NCBI RefSeq assembly: GCF_015668195.1
Contig: NZ_JADPFC010000003.1
Coordinates: forward strand, 261,324-325,323
DNA from: Romboutsia_C sp015668195
GTDB taxonomy: Bacteria > Bacillota > Clostridia > Peptostreptococcales > Peptostreptococcaceae
Reading direction: 5' to 3'
DNA: 64,000 bases
Shown: piece after piece, positions 34,901 to 43,364 of the stretch
Position numbering within the stretch: the first letter of the stretch is position 1
How the letters are laid out: each line of letters opens with the position of its first letter
Notes under the pieces: model-generated
The model's database searches: none
What the model was told of the DNA's origin: nothing
What the model saw: the letters and a program-made list of their open reading frames with translations, nothing else
Program-made: the position numbers and the translations under genes

Positions 34901-36010
34901 TTACTTCATAGTGTCATTTTTATGACTTAGTGCCAAATCAACTATTATACTAGAAATGCAATCTGCATCATGTCTAATATAATTATTTTTTATCTCAATT
35001 AGGTTTTCTTCTATTGATTTTACCCCCATACCTTTAAGGGCACTTTTTTGCTCTTTGTCTAGTAAAACTTGACTAGCACCATCTTTTTGGTATCTTTCAT
35101 ATATATATTCTGGTAGTATTTCATTATTTGATATCACATAATCAATAATATTTTCACTTGAATGCTTTATTATTGCGTTTACATGTTGTAAAACATTGTA
35201 TTCGTCTGTTTCCCCCGGTTGGGTCATTATGTTAGATATATATACCTTTGGGGCTTTTGATGCTTTAATTGTATCTACCACTCCATCAACTAAAAGATTT
35301 GGAATTATACTTGTATATAAACTTCCTGGACCTATAACTATTATATCAGCATTTTCTATAGAGTTAATAACTTCATCCAATGGTTTTGCATTAGAAGGTT
35401 CTAAAAATACTTTTTCTATGAACGTATTTTTAGATTTTACTTCCTTTGGAATGTTAGATTCTCCTTTTACTATGCTTTTATCTTTTAGCTTTGCTACAAG
35501 ATTTATATCTTCTAATGTTACTGGTAATACCTTTCCAGTTATTGCAAATATTTGACTCATTTTATATACGGCAACTTCAAAATTTCCATATAAACCATTC
35601 ATCGCTGCTAAAAACAGATTGCCAAAACTTTGACCTTTTAAGCCACCTTCTGTGAACCTATACTTCATAACTTCATCCATAGTAGGTTCTATATTGGCAA
35701 GAGCTAACAGACAATTTCTTATATCTCCTGGAGGCAACATCCCTAAGTCTTCTCTTAATACTCCGGATCCTCCACCATCATCTGCAACAGTAACTATGGC
35801 AGTTATATTTTTAGTGTGGTATTTTAGACCTCTCAAGAAAACTGATTGACCTGTACCTCCCCCTATAACAACAACTTTGGGTTCTACACTTTCCTTGCTT
35901 CTAAGATATCTTGGCTTGATTCTTTCATTTACAATTCTTCGATATAAATAAAATGATATTAATAAAGAAACCCACCCTGTTACCCCTACTATAAAAAATA
36001 TAGTACTCAT
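34901..36010 (-). CDS. yvcK: YvcK/CofD-like gluconeogenesis factor
   Basis: This 369-residue protein has an N-terminal membrane helix (FFIVGVTGWVSLLISFYLY), then a CofD-like Rossmann fold with VIGGGTGQSVFLRGLK, TVADDGGGSGVLRE and GDIRNCLLALAN. In Bacillus subtilis YvcK is required for growth on gluconeogenic carbon sources, binds UDP-GlcNAc and affects PBP1 and MreB-linked wall synthesis. The membrane anchor is seen in some Firmicute members. ATG at 36010 is 13 bases after rapZ; the murB-rapZ-yvcK-whiA order is conserved. Confidence 0.95.
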   Translation of the reverse strand: MSTIFFIVGVTGWVSLLISFYLYRRIVNERIKPRYLRSKESVEPKVVVIGGGTGQSVFLRGLKYHTKNITAIVTVADDGGGSGVLREDLGMLPPGDIRNCLLALANIEPTMDEVMKYRFTEGGLKGQSFGNLFLAAMNGLYGNFEVAVYKMSQIFAITGKVLPVTLEDINLVAKLKDKSIVKGESNIPKEVKSKNTFIEKVFLEPSNAKPLDEVINSIENADIIVIGPGSLYTSIIPNLLVDGVVDTIKASKAPKVYISNIMTQPGETDEYNVLQHVNAIIKHSSENIIDYVISNNEILPEYIYERYQKDGASQVLLDKEQKSALKGMGVKSIEENLIEIKNNYIRHDADCISSIIVDLALSHKNDTMK

Positions 36011-36023
36011 TTTCTCCTCCAGA

Positions 36024-36881
36024 TTATCTAATCATAGAGTCTCTGTGTTTCTTTACGACCCTATATCCTTTTTTCATCAGCTCATCATATATAAGATTCG
36101 CTATAGTTACAGATCTATGTCTACCTCCAGTACAACCTATACCAATAACTAAATGCTGCTTTCCTTCTTCTATATACTGTGGTACTAAAAATTGTATCAT
36201 ATCATTTAACTTGTTAAAAAATTCTTTACTTATCTTAGAATTCATAACATAATCTCTTACATCTTGTTCGTCACCTGTTTTAGGTCTTAATTCTTCTAGA
36301 TAGTATGGATTTGGTAAGAATCTTACATCAAATACTAAATCGCAATCTGCTGGTATACCATGTTTAAATCCAAATGATAATACAGATATAGTTAATTTAT
36401 TATTTTCTTCGCCTTGAGAGTATATCTTGCTTATCTCTTCTTTTAAATCCTTTGGCTTCATATTAGTCGTATCTATAATAGAATCAGATACCTCTTTTAA
36501 AGGCTCCATTATTTCCCTCTCCATTTTTATACCTTCTGTTAAAGATACATTCATAGAAAGAGGATGATTTCTTCTTGTCATTTTATATCTATTTAATAAT
36601 ACTCTATCTGAACAATCTAAATATAACATTTCATATTTATAGTTTTCTTTTTTTAAATACTCTAAGCTTTCATGAAGTTCTTTAAAAAATCTTCTTCCTC
36701 TAATATCTATACCTAAAGCAACTTTATCGATACTTGAATTTTGTTGATAACATAACTCTGCAAATTTTGTTATTAAAGCAGGTGGTAAGTTATCTACACA
36801 ATAAAATCCCATATCCTCTAAAGCTCTCATAGTTTCACTTTTTCCTGACCCAGAAAGTCCAGTAACTATTACAAATTTCAT
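36024..36881 (-). CDS. rapZ: RapZ/YvcJ nucleotide-binding protein
   Basis: This 285-residue P-loop protein has Walker A GLSGSGKSE at the N-terminus and the family's C-terminal signature IGIGCTGGRHRSV. In E. coli RapZ targets a small RNA for glucosamine-6-phosphate synthase control; in B. subtilis YvcJ binds and hydrolyses nucleotides and affects competence. Its role in clostridia is untested to my knowledge. ATG at 36881 follows AGGGGG; the PHP-domain gene ends 21 bases upstream. Confidence 0.95.
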   Translation of the reverse strand: MKFVIVTGLSGSGKSETMRALEDMGFYCVDNLPPALITKFAELCYQQNSSIDKVALGIDIRGRRFFKELHESLEYLKKENYKYEMLYLDCSDRVLLNRYKMTRRNHPLSMNVSLTEGIKMEREIMEPLKEVSDSIIDTTNMKPKDLKEEISKIYSQGEENNKLTISVLSFGFKHGIPADCDLVFDVRFLPNPYYLEELRPKTGDEQDVRDYVMNSKISKEFFNKLNDMIQFLVPQYIEEGKQHLVIGIGCTGGRHRSVTIANLIYDELMKKGYRVVKKHRDSMIR

Positions 36882-36902
36882 CTAACTTACCCCCTTAAAT
36901 TT

Positions 36903-37616
36903 TTATACTCTTATATTTTCAACAAATGAAAAATCTAATTTAGCTTCTTTGATAGTATTCATAGCTTTTTCGAAATTTCCTACGTTATTAGGTATGTGTG
37001 CATCAGACCCTATTATAAATGTATTTCCTAAATGTTTTATTTTTTTTAGCTGTTCTACATTTAAATATCCATGACTGCTATTAATTTCAAGCCTTGTATT
37101 AGTCTCTTTTGCCACCTTGGCTATTTCCTCTATATACACATCTCCTTTATCTCCAGGATGAGTTATAATAAAAATATCATTGTTTTTCATAGCATTTATT
37201 ATACCTTGAGTATTATACTCTTTTGCCTTTTCATTTTTTATAATGTAATTATTAAAATGATTCATCATACTTTTTAATGATGTTGGAGCTGATCCAAAAT
37301 GATACCCTGCCATTACATAATCGAATAAATGTATAATATTTTCATTTATATCTATGTTACCATTTTTATCTAGTATATTACATTCCATCCCTAAAAGGAT
37401 ATCTATATTAGGGTATTTTTGGTTTAATTTATCAATTTCTTCTCTCATTTTTTGTATATCTTTTAGTTTAACACCATATGTCATATGTCGATATCCATGG
37501 TCTGATATTCCGATTTTTTTTATACCCTTGGATATAGCCACTTTAACATTCTCTTCTATTGTGCCTTTTCCATGACTATATATAGTGTGTGTATGATAAT
37601 CTGCTAATATTTGCAT
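36903..37616 (-). CDS. PHP-domain phosphoesterase (YcdX-like)
   Basis: This 237-residue PHP-fold metalloenzyme has the four metal-binding motifs: YHTHTIYSHGKGT, ISDHGYRH, MECNILDKNG with a later YHFG, and THPGDKG with GSDAHIP near the end. Three metal ions are usual in YcdX-type members, which hydrolyse phosphomonoesters of unknown identity. The ATG at 37616 is three bases after murB stop, with the ribosome binding site GGAGAGGA inside the murB end, so it is translationally coupled. Confidence 0.9.
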   Translation of the reverse strand: MQILADYHTHTIYSHGKGTIEENVKVAISKGIKKIGISDHGYRHMTYGVKLKDIQKMREEIDKLNQKYPNIDILLGMECNILDKNGNIDINENIIHLFDYVMAGYHFGSAPTSLKSMMNHFNNYIIKNEKAKEYNTQGIINAMKNNDIFIITHPGDKGDVYIEEIAKVAKETNTRLEINSSHGYLNVEQLKKIKHLGNTFIIGSDAHIPNNVGNFEKAMNTIKEAKLDFSFVENIRV

Positions 37617-37619
37617 ATT

Positions 37620-38543
37620 TTAGTCCTCTCCAAGTATCTTAACCTCTTCTTCAAGTAAAACATTGAACTTAGCATTAACAGTACTTTTTACTACATACAT
37701 TAAATCCAGTAAATCTTTAGCTTTAGCATTACCTATATTAACAACAAATCCACTGTGCTTTTCAGAAACTTGTGCTCCACCTAATGTAAGACCTTTTAAT
37801 CCACAGTCCTCTATTAATTTTCCTGCAAAATGTCCTGCTGGTCTTTTAAAAGTACTTCCCGCACTTGGTAAACTTAAAGGTTGCTTTGTAACTCTTCTTT
37901 GAGTAAAGTCTTTCATTGTTTCTTTTATTTCTTCATAATTTCCTTTTTCTAATTCTATTACTGCTGATAATACTATATAGTCTGTTCTAGTTAAAATACT
38001 TTTTCTATATTCAAATTCCATTTGTTCATTTGTAAACTCAAATATATTACCATCCGTGTCCATAAGTCTTACAGATTTAACTATATCCTTCATTTCTCCG
38101 CCATAAGCACCTGCATTCATAGCTAATGCCCCGCCTAATGTACCTGGTATTCCTGCTGCAAATTCAAAACCTTTTAACTCTTTTCTCATTACAGCCTTTC
38201 CAACTACAGAGAGCATTGCTCCTGATTTGATTTTTACAGTAGTTCCTTCTATTTCAAAATCATTAAAGTTATTTGATATTTCAATAACAACTCCTCTTAT
38301 TCCACCATCTTTAACTAATAAGTTTGAACCATTTCCTATTACAATATATGGAACGTTTTCTTCCTTTAATAGTTTTATAATATCTCTTATTTGTTCTTCT
38401 GTATTCGGCTTTACTAATATATCAGCAGGTCCACCAACTCTAAATGATATGTGTTTTTTCATCGGCTCATCTACCATTATATTTCCTTTATTTTCTTCGC
38501 CTAATATATCTAATAAACTGCTATATATAAATTCCTTATTCAT
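37620..38543 (-). CDS. murB: UDP-N-acetylenolpyruvoylglucosamine reductase MurB
   Basis: This 307-residue FAD enzyme performs the second committed step of peptidoglycan precursor synthesis, reducing UDP-GlcNAc-enolpyruvate to UDP-MurNAc with NADPH. It has the FAD domain (IVIGNGSNLLVKDGGIRGVV), GIPGTLGGALAMNAGAYGGE and the catalytic serine region LPSAGSTFKRP. ATG at 38543 follows AGGAGG by 11-12 bases. It heads the murB-PHP-rapZ-yvcK-nudix-whiA operon. Confidence 0.96.
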   Translation of the reverse strand: MNKEFIYSSLLDILGEENKGNIMVDEPMKKHISFRVGGPADILVKPNTEEQIRDIIKLLKEENVPYIVIGNGSNLLVKDGGIRGVVIEISNNFNDFEIEGTTVKIKSGAMLSVVGKAVMRKELKGFEFAAGIPGTLGGALAMNAGAYGGEMKDIVKSVRLMDTDGNIFEFTNEQMEFEYRKSILTRTDYIVLSAVIELEKGNYEEIKETMKDFTQRRVTKQPLSLPSAGSTFKRPAGHFAGKLIEDCGLKGLTLGGAQVSEKHSGFVVNIGNAKAKDLLDLMYVVKSTVNAKFNVLLEEEVKILGED

Positions 38544-38697
38544 ATATCTATATTTCCTCCTAGTTTATACTAATTATACATATTTATATACTTATTTATA
38601 TTCATTTACTTGTATTTTATTAATTTCATCTATCTTATATATAATAATGTATTAAAAAAAAAATAACAATATATAAGGTCTAAAGTAAATTAAAAAA

Positions 38698-38721
38698 GCG
38701 TTGATATAACTATATCAACGC
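38698..38721 (-). terminator. Terminator of the first FNT channel gene
   Basis: GCGTTGATATA and TATATCAACGC form an 11-bp stem with a two-base loop, followed by TTTTTTAATTT on the minus strand, right after the gene. Confidence 0.9.
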
Positions 38722-38728
38722 AATGTTC

Positions 38729-39517
38729 CTAATTAGTATTTTTTGATGTTGTTTTTTTAAGGTAACATCTATGATATGCAAAGGGAATAATTATAGCCCC
38801 TCCTACAATATTTCCTAATGTTACAAAAACTAAATTTATTAATAATCCTACTATACTAACTTGTGCACCTAATAACATTCCCATAGGTATGAAGAACATA
38901 TTCGCAATACTATGTTCAAATCCACATAATACAAATAGCATTATTGGGAACCAACATGAAAATATCTTTGATATTATATCTTGAGAAGCTGTAGCCATCC
39001 ATACTGCTAAAACAACTAAAATATTACACATTATAGCTCTTAAAAACATCTGTAAAATATCAAGATTTGCTTTAGATTCTGCTATAGCCATTGCTTTAGT
39101 AGCTGCATCACCAGATAATGTGCCTGAATAAAATACAATTAAAGCTAAAACTACAGATCCTATAAAGTTTGCTAAATATACAAAGCCCCAATTCCTAAAC
39201 ATTTGACCTATAGTTATTTTCTTTTCTAAAACTGCCAAGGTCATTAAATTGTTTCCTGTAAAAAGTTCTGCTCCACATATTACAACTAGCATAAGTCCAA
39301 CAGGGAACACCATTGCTCCAACAAATCTACCTAGCCCTGGGTCTATATTAGATATAGTTTGACCGAATAGTATGTTCCCTAATCCTCCAAAGCCTATAAA
39401 AATACCTGCAAGTATACCTAACTTAATACATGAGCTAGTAGATAAGTTAGCTTTATTTATACCTACATTTACCGTAGCATTTGCTACTTCCCTGGGTGTT
39501 AAGAATCTTTTGTCCAT
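38729..39517 (-). CDS. Formate/nitrite transporter family channel (first copy)
   Basis: This 262-residue FNT-family protein has six membrane helices. It begins RFLTPREVANATVNVGINKA, the conserved N-terminal amphipathic segment, and has FVGAMVFPVGLMLVVICGAE-type glycine-rich helices, LFTGNNLM at the cytoplasmic omega loop and FEHSIANMFF with the pore histidine. Members conduct formate, nitrite or hydrosulfide as pentamers; the exact anion is not decidable. ATG at 39517 follows AGGGGG. It is divergent from a second FNT gene and has a candidate CcpA site just upstream. Confidence 0.93.
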   Translation of the reverse strand: MDKRFLTPREVANATVNVGINKANLSTSSCIKLGILAGIFIGFGGLGNILFGQTISNIDPGLGRFVGAMVFPVGLMLVVICGAELFTGNNLMTLAVLEKKITIGQMFRNWGFVYLANFIGSVVLALIVFYSGTLSGDAATKAMAIAESKANLDILQMFLRAIMCNILVVLAVWMATASQDIISKIFSCWFPIMLFVLCGFEHSIANMFFIPMGMLLGAQVSIVGLLINLVFVTLGNIVGGAIIIPFAYHRCYLKKTTSKNTN

Positions 39518-39537
39518 AAATCCACCCCCTATTTTTA

Positions 39538-39551
39538 TATAAGCGCTTAAA
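39538..39551. promoter_or_regulatory. Candidate CcpA-binding (cre) site
   Basis: TATAAGCGCTTAAA matches the Bacillus cre consensus TGWAARCGYTWNCW at 12 of 14 positions with a perfect AAGCGCTT core. It lies about 20 bases upstream of the first FNT gene, where it could repress it. hprK, the kinase that makes the CcpA co-effector, is in this window. Clostridial CcpA sites can differ from the Bacillus consensus, so this is tentative. Confidence 0.35.
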
Positions 39552-39693
39552 AAGATTATAGCACCATTGTAATTAATTTATCTACAAATACAAATCATGT
39601 ATACTAAATATATATTTTTAAACATAGTTACTCACATTATAAAAGACGTTTTTGTAGATTAATTTTACATTTTATTAAGTTAAATGTTTTATG

Positions 39694-39722
39694 TATACAA
39701 AGTTAAATTTTTATTGTATAAT
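39694..39722 (+). promoter_or_regulatory. Candidate promoter for the second FNT gene
   Basis: TATACA and TATAAT are 17 bases apart. The -35 box is a weak match; the -10 is perfect. The leader to the ATG at 39821 would be about 90 bases. Confidence 0.4.
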
Positions 39723-39820
39723 TACTACTGTTGTGTTTTTCGACAGAAAAATTAAAATTTCATAACAAGTTTGAAATTTATTATTTAATAATATTTATAT
39801 ATTTTAGAGGAGGACTTTAT

Positions 39821-40687
39821 ATGTCAGATAAGAAAATGCTTATGCCAGCTGAAATAGCAGAGTACACTATCAACACTGGTATAAAAAAGGCTACTACGCC
39901 AACTAAAAAAGTTTTAGCTTCTGCATTCTTAGCTGGTGCTTACATAGCATTTGGTGCTTTAGGATCAGTTGCAGCTGCTTATAACTTATTAGCAAACCCT
40001 GCTACTTACGGATTAGGTAAAATGGTAGCTGGGCTTATGTTCCCTGCTGGACTTATATTTGTTTTAATAGCTGGTGCGGACTTATTCACAGGAAATATAC
40101 TTGTAGCTTTAGCAGCTTTCAAGAAAAAAGTTACTTGGGGACAAGCTTTCAAGAACTGGGCTTTAGTTTGGATAGGTAACTTATTCGGTGCAGTATTAGT
40201 TGCATGGATGGTTAGTATGTCTGGTGTATTCGATTGGAGTAACGGACTATACGGTGGTGTTGTTGTTAAAAATGCTATCGGTAAATTAGGTTTCCCTTGG
40301 TTATCTGCTATGATATCAGGTATATTATGTAACTGGATAGTTTGTGTTACTGTATGGATGAGCTATGGAGCTAAAGATATATCTGGTAAGGTTTTAACTG
40401 GATTCATAGGAATATTCTTATTTGTTTGTGCTGGATTTGAGCATAGTGTTGCTAACATGGGATACTTATTCGCAGGTTTATTCGCTAAAGGGAATACTGC
40501 ATTCTTAGAGGCAGCTCACAAAACTGCTGCTGATGCAGCTGCTATAAACATACCAAGCATATTCATGAATAACTTAATACCTGTTACAATAGGTAATATA
40601 TTAGGTGGAGCAATATTCGTTGCTGGTATATACTTCTTCTTATACGCTAACAAAGAAGATTCTTCAGAAGTTAAGAAAGCAGCTTAA
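39821..40687 (+). CDS. Formate/nitrite transporter family channel (second copy)
   Basis: This 288-residue, six-helix FNT-family protein begins MSDKKMLMPAEIAEYTINTG. It has AGADLFTGNILVAL at the omega loop and AGFEHSVANMGYLFAG with the pore histidine. It is clearly paralogous to the divergent copy but longer by an insertion between helices 5 and 6 (FAKGNTAFLEAAHKTAADAA). The frame extends upstream to 39731, but the ATG at 39821 follows AGAGGAGGA. Its codon use is strongly biased to preferred codons, suggesting high expression. It may export formate during fermentation, though the substrate is not provable here. Confidence 0.94.
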   Translation: MSDKKMLMPAEIAEYTINTGIKKATTPTKKVLASAFLAGAYIAFGALGSVAAAYNLLANPATYGLGKMVAGLMFPAGLIFVLIAGADLFTGNILVALAAFKKKVTWGQAFKNWALVWIGNLFGAVLVAWMVSMSGVFDWSNGLYGGVVVKNAIGKLGFPWLSAMISGILCNWIVCVTVWMSYGAKDISGKVLTGFIGIFLFVCAGFEHSVANMGYLFAGLFAKGNTAFLEAAHKTAADAAAINIPSIFMNNLIPVTIGNILGGAIFVAGIYFFLYANKEDSSEVKKAA

Positions 40688-40702
40688 TTAATATAGATAT
40701 TC

Positions 40703-40740
40703 AAGAGATTATACTATAATCACAGTATAATCTCTTTTTT
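40703..40740 (+). terminator. Terminator of the second FNT gene
   Basis: AGAGATTATACT and AGTATAATCTCT form a 12-bp stem with an eight-base loop, followed by TTTTTTT. Confidence 0.92.
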
Positions 40741-40819
40741 TATTATTAAGTCACCCTGTTGGCTAATCCTTATTTTTTCTACATTCTTTTGTATTTTCGT
40801 TAAATTTATACCTTATTTA

Positions 40820-40849
40820 TTGACTATGTGCTATAAATAGTATTAGAAT
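40820..40849 (+). promoter_or_regulatory. Candidate promoter for cardiolipin synthase
   Basis: TTGACT and TAGAAT are 18 bases apart, about 40 bases before the start codon at 40889. Confidence 0.5.
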
Positions 40850-40888
40850 ATATATTTATTCGTACTTATTCTAGAAGGGGGTTTTGTG

Positions 40889-42373
40889 ATGAACTTATCT
40901 TTTATTAAAGATTCGGCCTATGAAATGTTTGTGACACTAATATATATATTAAACTTTTCTGCAGTGTTGCATCTTATATTTAGAGAAAAAAGAGATACTC
41001 AAACTACAATGGCATGGATTCTTATACTTTTAACTATCCCTGCTGTAGGTTTTGTATTATATATTACTTTTGGACATGGAATCTCTAAAGATAATATGTT
41101 TAAGATTAAAGAAGAAGAAGATAGAATTTTAAAGGATAATATAGTTAACACTCACGCTAAATTAGAATGCGACAACAATCTAGATGCTAGCTTAGTAGCT
41201 AATAGAGATATTATTTATGCTCTAGCTAATTCTAACTATGCACATTACTCAACTAATAACTCTGTTGATATATATGAAAAACCTAATGAATTTTTTGATT
41301 CTCTATTAGATGAATTGAAAAAGGCCAAGGAATATATAAATATACAGTTTTATATATTTAAAGATGATGACATAGGAAATAAAATAATAGATATTCTATT
41401 AGAAAAATTAAATGAGGGTGTAGAAGTAAGACTTTTATATGATGCAGTAGGAAGTAGACTATTCTCAGATAGATCTATAGATAAGTTAAAAAAAGCTGGT
41501 GTTAAAGTTGGCTGCTTCTTCCCTTCTTTTATGAAAGTAGTAAACTTCAACTTAAACTATAGAAATCATCGTAAAATTGTTGTTATAGATGGCAATGTTG
41601 GTTTTGTTGGTGGGAATAATGTTGGTGATGAATATTTAGGTAAAGACCCTAAATTTGGTTACTGGAGAGATACTCACCTTAAACTTACAGGAGAATGTGT
41701 AAGAGATTTAAATATTAGATTTATGCTTGATTGGAGATTTACAACTCAAGAAAATTTAGATATGGATAAATATTTCATTCAAAAAAATACTATGATTCCA
41801 ACTGAGACTTCTTGTGACAACGTCGGTGTTCAAATTGTATCTAGTGGACCTGATATAACAGAATTAGATGAAATAAAATATGGATATATGAAAATGATTC
41901 AAGGAGCTAAAAAGTACCTTTATATACAAAGTCCTTATTTTATTTTAGATAAAACTTTAGTAGATATACTAAGAGTGGCATGTTTATCTGGTGTTGATGT
42001 TAGAATAATGATACCATCTAAACCTGATCACCCATTTGTGTATTGGGCGTCTTACTCTTATGCAGGTGAGTTATTAAAATTTGGTGCAAAACTGTATACT
42101 TATGATGAGAATGCATTTTTACATGCTAAGACCATAGTTATTGATGATACTATCTGCTCTATTGGTACAGCTAATATGGATATAAGAAGTTTCGAGTTAA
42201 ACTTTGAAGTTAATGCATTTATGTACTCTCCTGAAGTTGCTAGAAAACAAAAGAAAATATTTGAAAATGATATTTTAAAATCTAAAGAAATTACCTTAGA
42301 TATATATAATTCAAGATCAAATATAGTGAGAATAAAACAGTCTATTTCTAGACTTTTATCTCCTGTATTGTAA
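40889..42373 (+). CDS. cls: Cardiolipin synthase, PLD type
   Basis: This 494-residue membrane enzyme condenses two phosphatidylglycerols to cardiolipin and glycerol. Two N-terminal helices (FVTLIYILNFSAVLHLIF; MAWILILLTIPAVGFVLYI) anchor it. Two PLD catalytic HKD motifs follow: HRKIVVIDGNVGFVGG (about residue 230) and HAKTIVIDDTICSIGTANMD (about 412). The frame includes a GTG at 40886, but the adjacent ATG at 40889 is seven bases after GGGGG. It has its own promoter and terminator. Confidence 0.95.
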   Translation: MNLSFIKDSAYEMFVTLIYILNFSAVLHLIFREKRDTQTTMAWILILLTIPAVGFVLYITFGHGISKDNMFKIKEEEDRILKDNIVNTHAKLECDNNLDASLVANRDIIYALANSNYAHYSTNNSVDIYEKPNEFFDSLLDELKKAKEYINIQFYIFKDDDIGNKIIDILLEKLNEGVEVRLLYDAVGSRLFSDRSIDKLKKAGVKVGCFFPSFMKVVNFNLNYRNHRKIVVIDGNVGFVGGNNVGDEYLGKDPKFGYWRDTHLKLTGECVRDLNIRFMLDWRFTTQENLDMDKYFIQKNTMIPTETSCDNVGVQIVSSGPDITELDEIKYGYMKMIQGAKKYLYIQSPYFILDKTLVDILRVACLSGVDVRIMIPSKPDHPFVYWASYSYAGELLKFGAKLYTYDENAFLHAKTIVIDDTICSIGTANMDIRSFELNFEVNAFMYSPEVARKQKKIFENDILKSKEITLDIYNSRSNIVRIKQSISRLLSPVL

Positions 42374-42379
42374 TAAATA

Positions 42380-42417
42380 AAAGTATGTATTGAGTTGTAA
42401 CTTAATTCATACTTTTT
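42380..42417 (+). terminator. Terminator of cls
   Basis: AAAGTATG and CATACTTT pair, with inner ATT/AAT and AGTT/AACT pairs, followed by T6. Confidence 0.85.
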
Positions 42418-42774
42418 TATTTTATCTATATTGATAATATGCTTATTTATTAATATAGATATTTTAAAATGTATAATCTAATTTAAATAAAGTATTGATA
42501 ATATTAATTATATATTTACTACTTTTTTGCTTCACTATATATTTTTAGATTATTCAAAATATTCTAGCATTAATTCTCTAATTTTTAACTTTTTAACTAT
42601 TTTATATATTATAATATAATTATCACATCTTTACTAACATCGTAATACCCATCTAATTTTTCACTTTAGATTTACTGATTTAACATATTTCCAAGGGGTA
42701 TATTTTAACTTTAGTTAACTTTTTTGCATAAAATAATATAAAATCTACTATTATAAGATAAGTATTATTTTATG

Positions 42775-42792
42775 AAGTTAATTTTTTAATAA
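42775..42792. promoter_or_regulatory. Candidate Rex (redox regulator) operator
   Basis: AAGTTAATTTTTTAATAA matches the clostridial Rex pattern TTGTTAANNNNTTAACAA at 11 of 14 fixed positions. Rex senses NADH/NAD+ and controls hydrogenase and fermentation genes in clostridia. AT-rich background makes chance matches likely. Confidence 0.3.
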
Positions 42793-42822
42793 AACTCTTA
42801 TTATGGCTTAAGGTTTTATTAA
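42786..42822 (+). promoter_or_regulatory. Leader hairpin before the hydrogenase operon
   Basis: TTAATAAAAC and GTTTTATTAA pair perfectly around a 17-base loop, about 30 bases before the first start codon. It could stabilise the mRNA 5' end or be part of the regulator site it overlaps. Confidence 0.45.
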
Positions 42823-42854
42823 TTTAAATTTTTTATACGATAAGGGGGATTTGT

Positions 42855-43352
42855 ATGTGTGACTTTTATTCACGTAACAAGCATTTATTCGATCAATTAG
42901 ACAATTTCATTGATTCTCTTGATACTAGAAAAGGCGCTTTAATCCAAGTACTACACCATGCTCAAGGTATATTTGGGTTCTTGCCTAAAGAAGTACAGCT
43001 TTATATAGCTAAAGCTTTAAATATTGCTCCATCTAAAGTATACGGTGTCGTTAGTTTTTATTCTTACTTTACCACTGAGCTAAGAGGTGAATATAAAATA
43101 AGTGTCTGTTTAGGTACTGTTTGCTTCGTTAAAGGTGCAGATAAAATTTTAGCACAATTTGAAAAAGAACTTGGTATAAAATCTGGAGAAACTACAAAGG
43201 ATCTGAAGTTCTCTCTTGAAGGATTAAGATGTGTTGGTGCATGTGGCCTTGCTCCAGTTGTTGTGGTAAATGGTAAAGTTTATGGACAAGTTAAACCTGA
43301 AGATGTTACTAGTATCTTAGACAATTATAGAGAGACAGAAGTAAATTGCTAA
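42855..43352 (+). CDS. hydC: [FeFe]-hydrogenase gamma subunit (NuoE-like, HydC)
   Basis: This 165-residue thioredoxin-fold [2Fe-2S] protein is homologous to the 24-kDa subunit of NADH dehydrogenase. The four cluster cysteines are C85, C90, C126 and C130 (CLGTVC and CVGACG). It is the small electron-transfer subunit of a trimeric hydrogenase; the next two genes encode the flavin/NADH and catalytic subunits. ATG at 42855 follows AAGGGGG. In electron-bifurcating HydABC enzymes this subunit carries electrons between clusters. Confidence 0.93.
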   Translation: MCDFYSRNKHLFDQLDNFIDSLDTRKGALIQVLHHAQGIFGFLPKEVQLYIAKALNIAPSKVYGVVSFYSYFTTELRGEYKISVCLGTVCFVKGADKILAQFEKELGIKSGETTKDLKFSLEGLRCVGACGLAPVVVVNGKVYGQVKPEDVTSILDNYRETEVNC

Positions 43353-43364
43353 GGGGGAAAATAA

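Larger units (their letters stand above)
39518..39820. other. Divergent intergenic region between two FNT genes
   Basis: About 300 bases controlling both channels. It contains a cre-like palindrome next to the minus-strand gene and a plausible promoter for the plus-strand gene. I see no riboswitch or further ORF. Confidence 0.6.
42374..42854. other. Intergenic region upstream of the hydrogenase operon
   Basis: About 480 AT-rich bases. The left end is the cls terminator. The right half, the hydrogenase leader, has a TTAAC/GTTAA inverted repeat (42705-42718), a Rex-like palindrome (42775-42792) and a 10-bp hairpin (42786-42822). There is no ORF. Confidence 0.55.

Noticed and set aside
42705..42718. 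TTAAC/GTTAA inverted repeat as a Rex site
   Set aside because: The half-sites point the wrong way for Rex (consensus is GTTAA then TTAAC); the better candidate is at 42775-42792.
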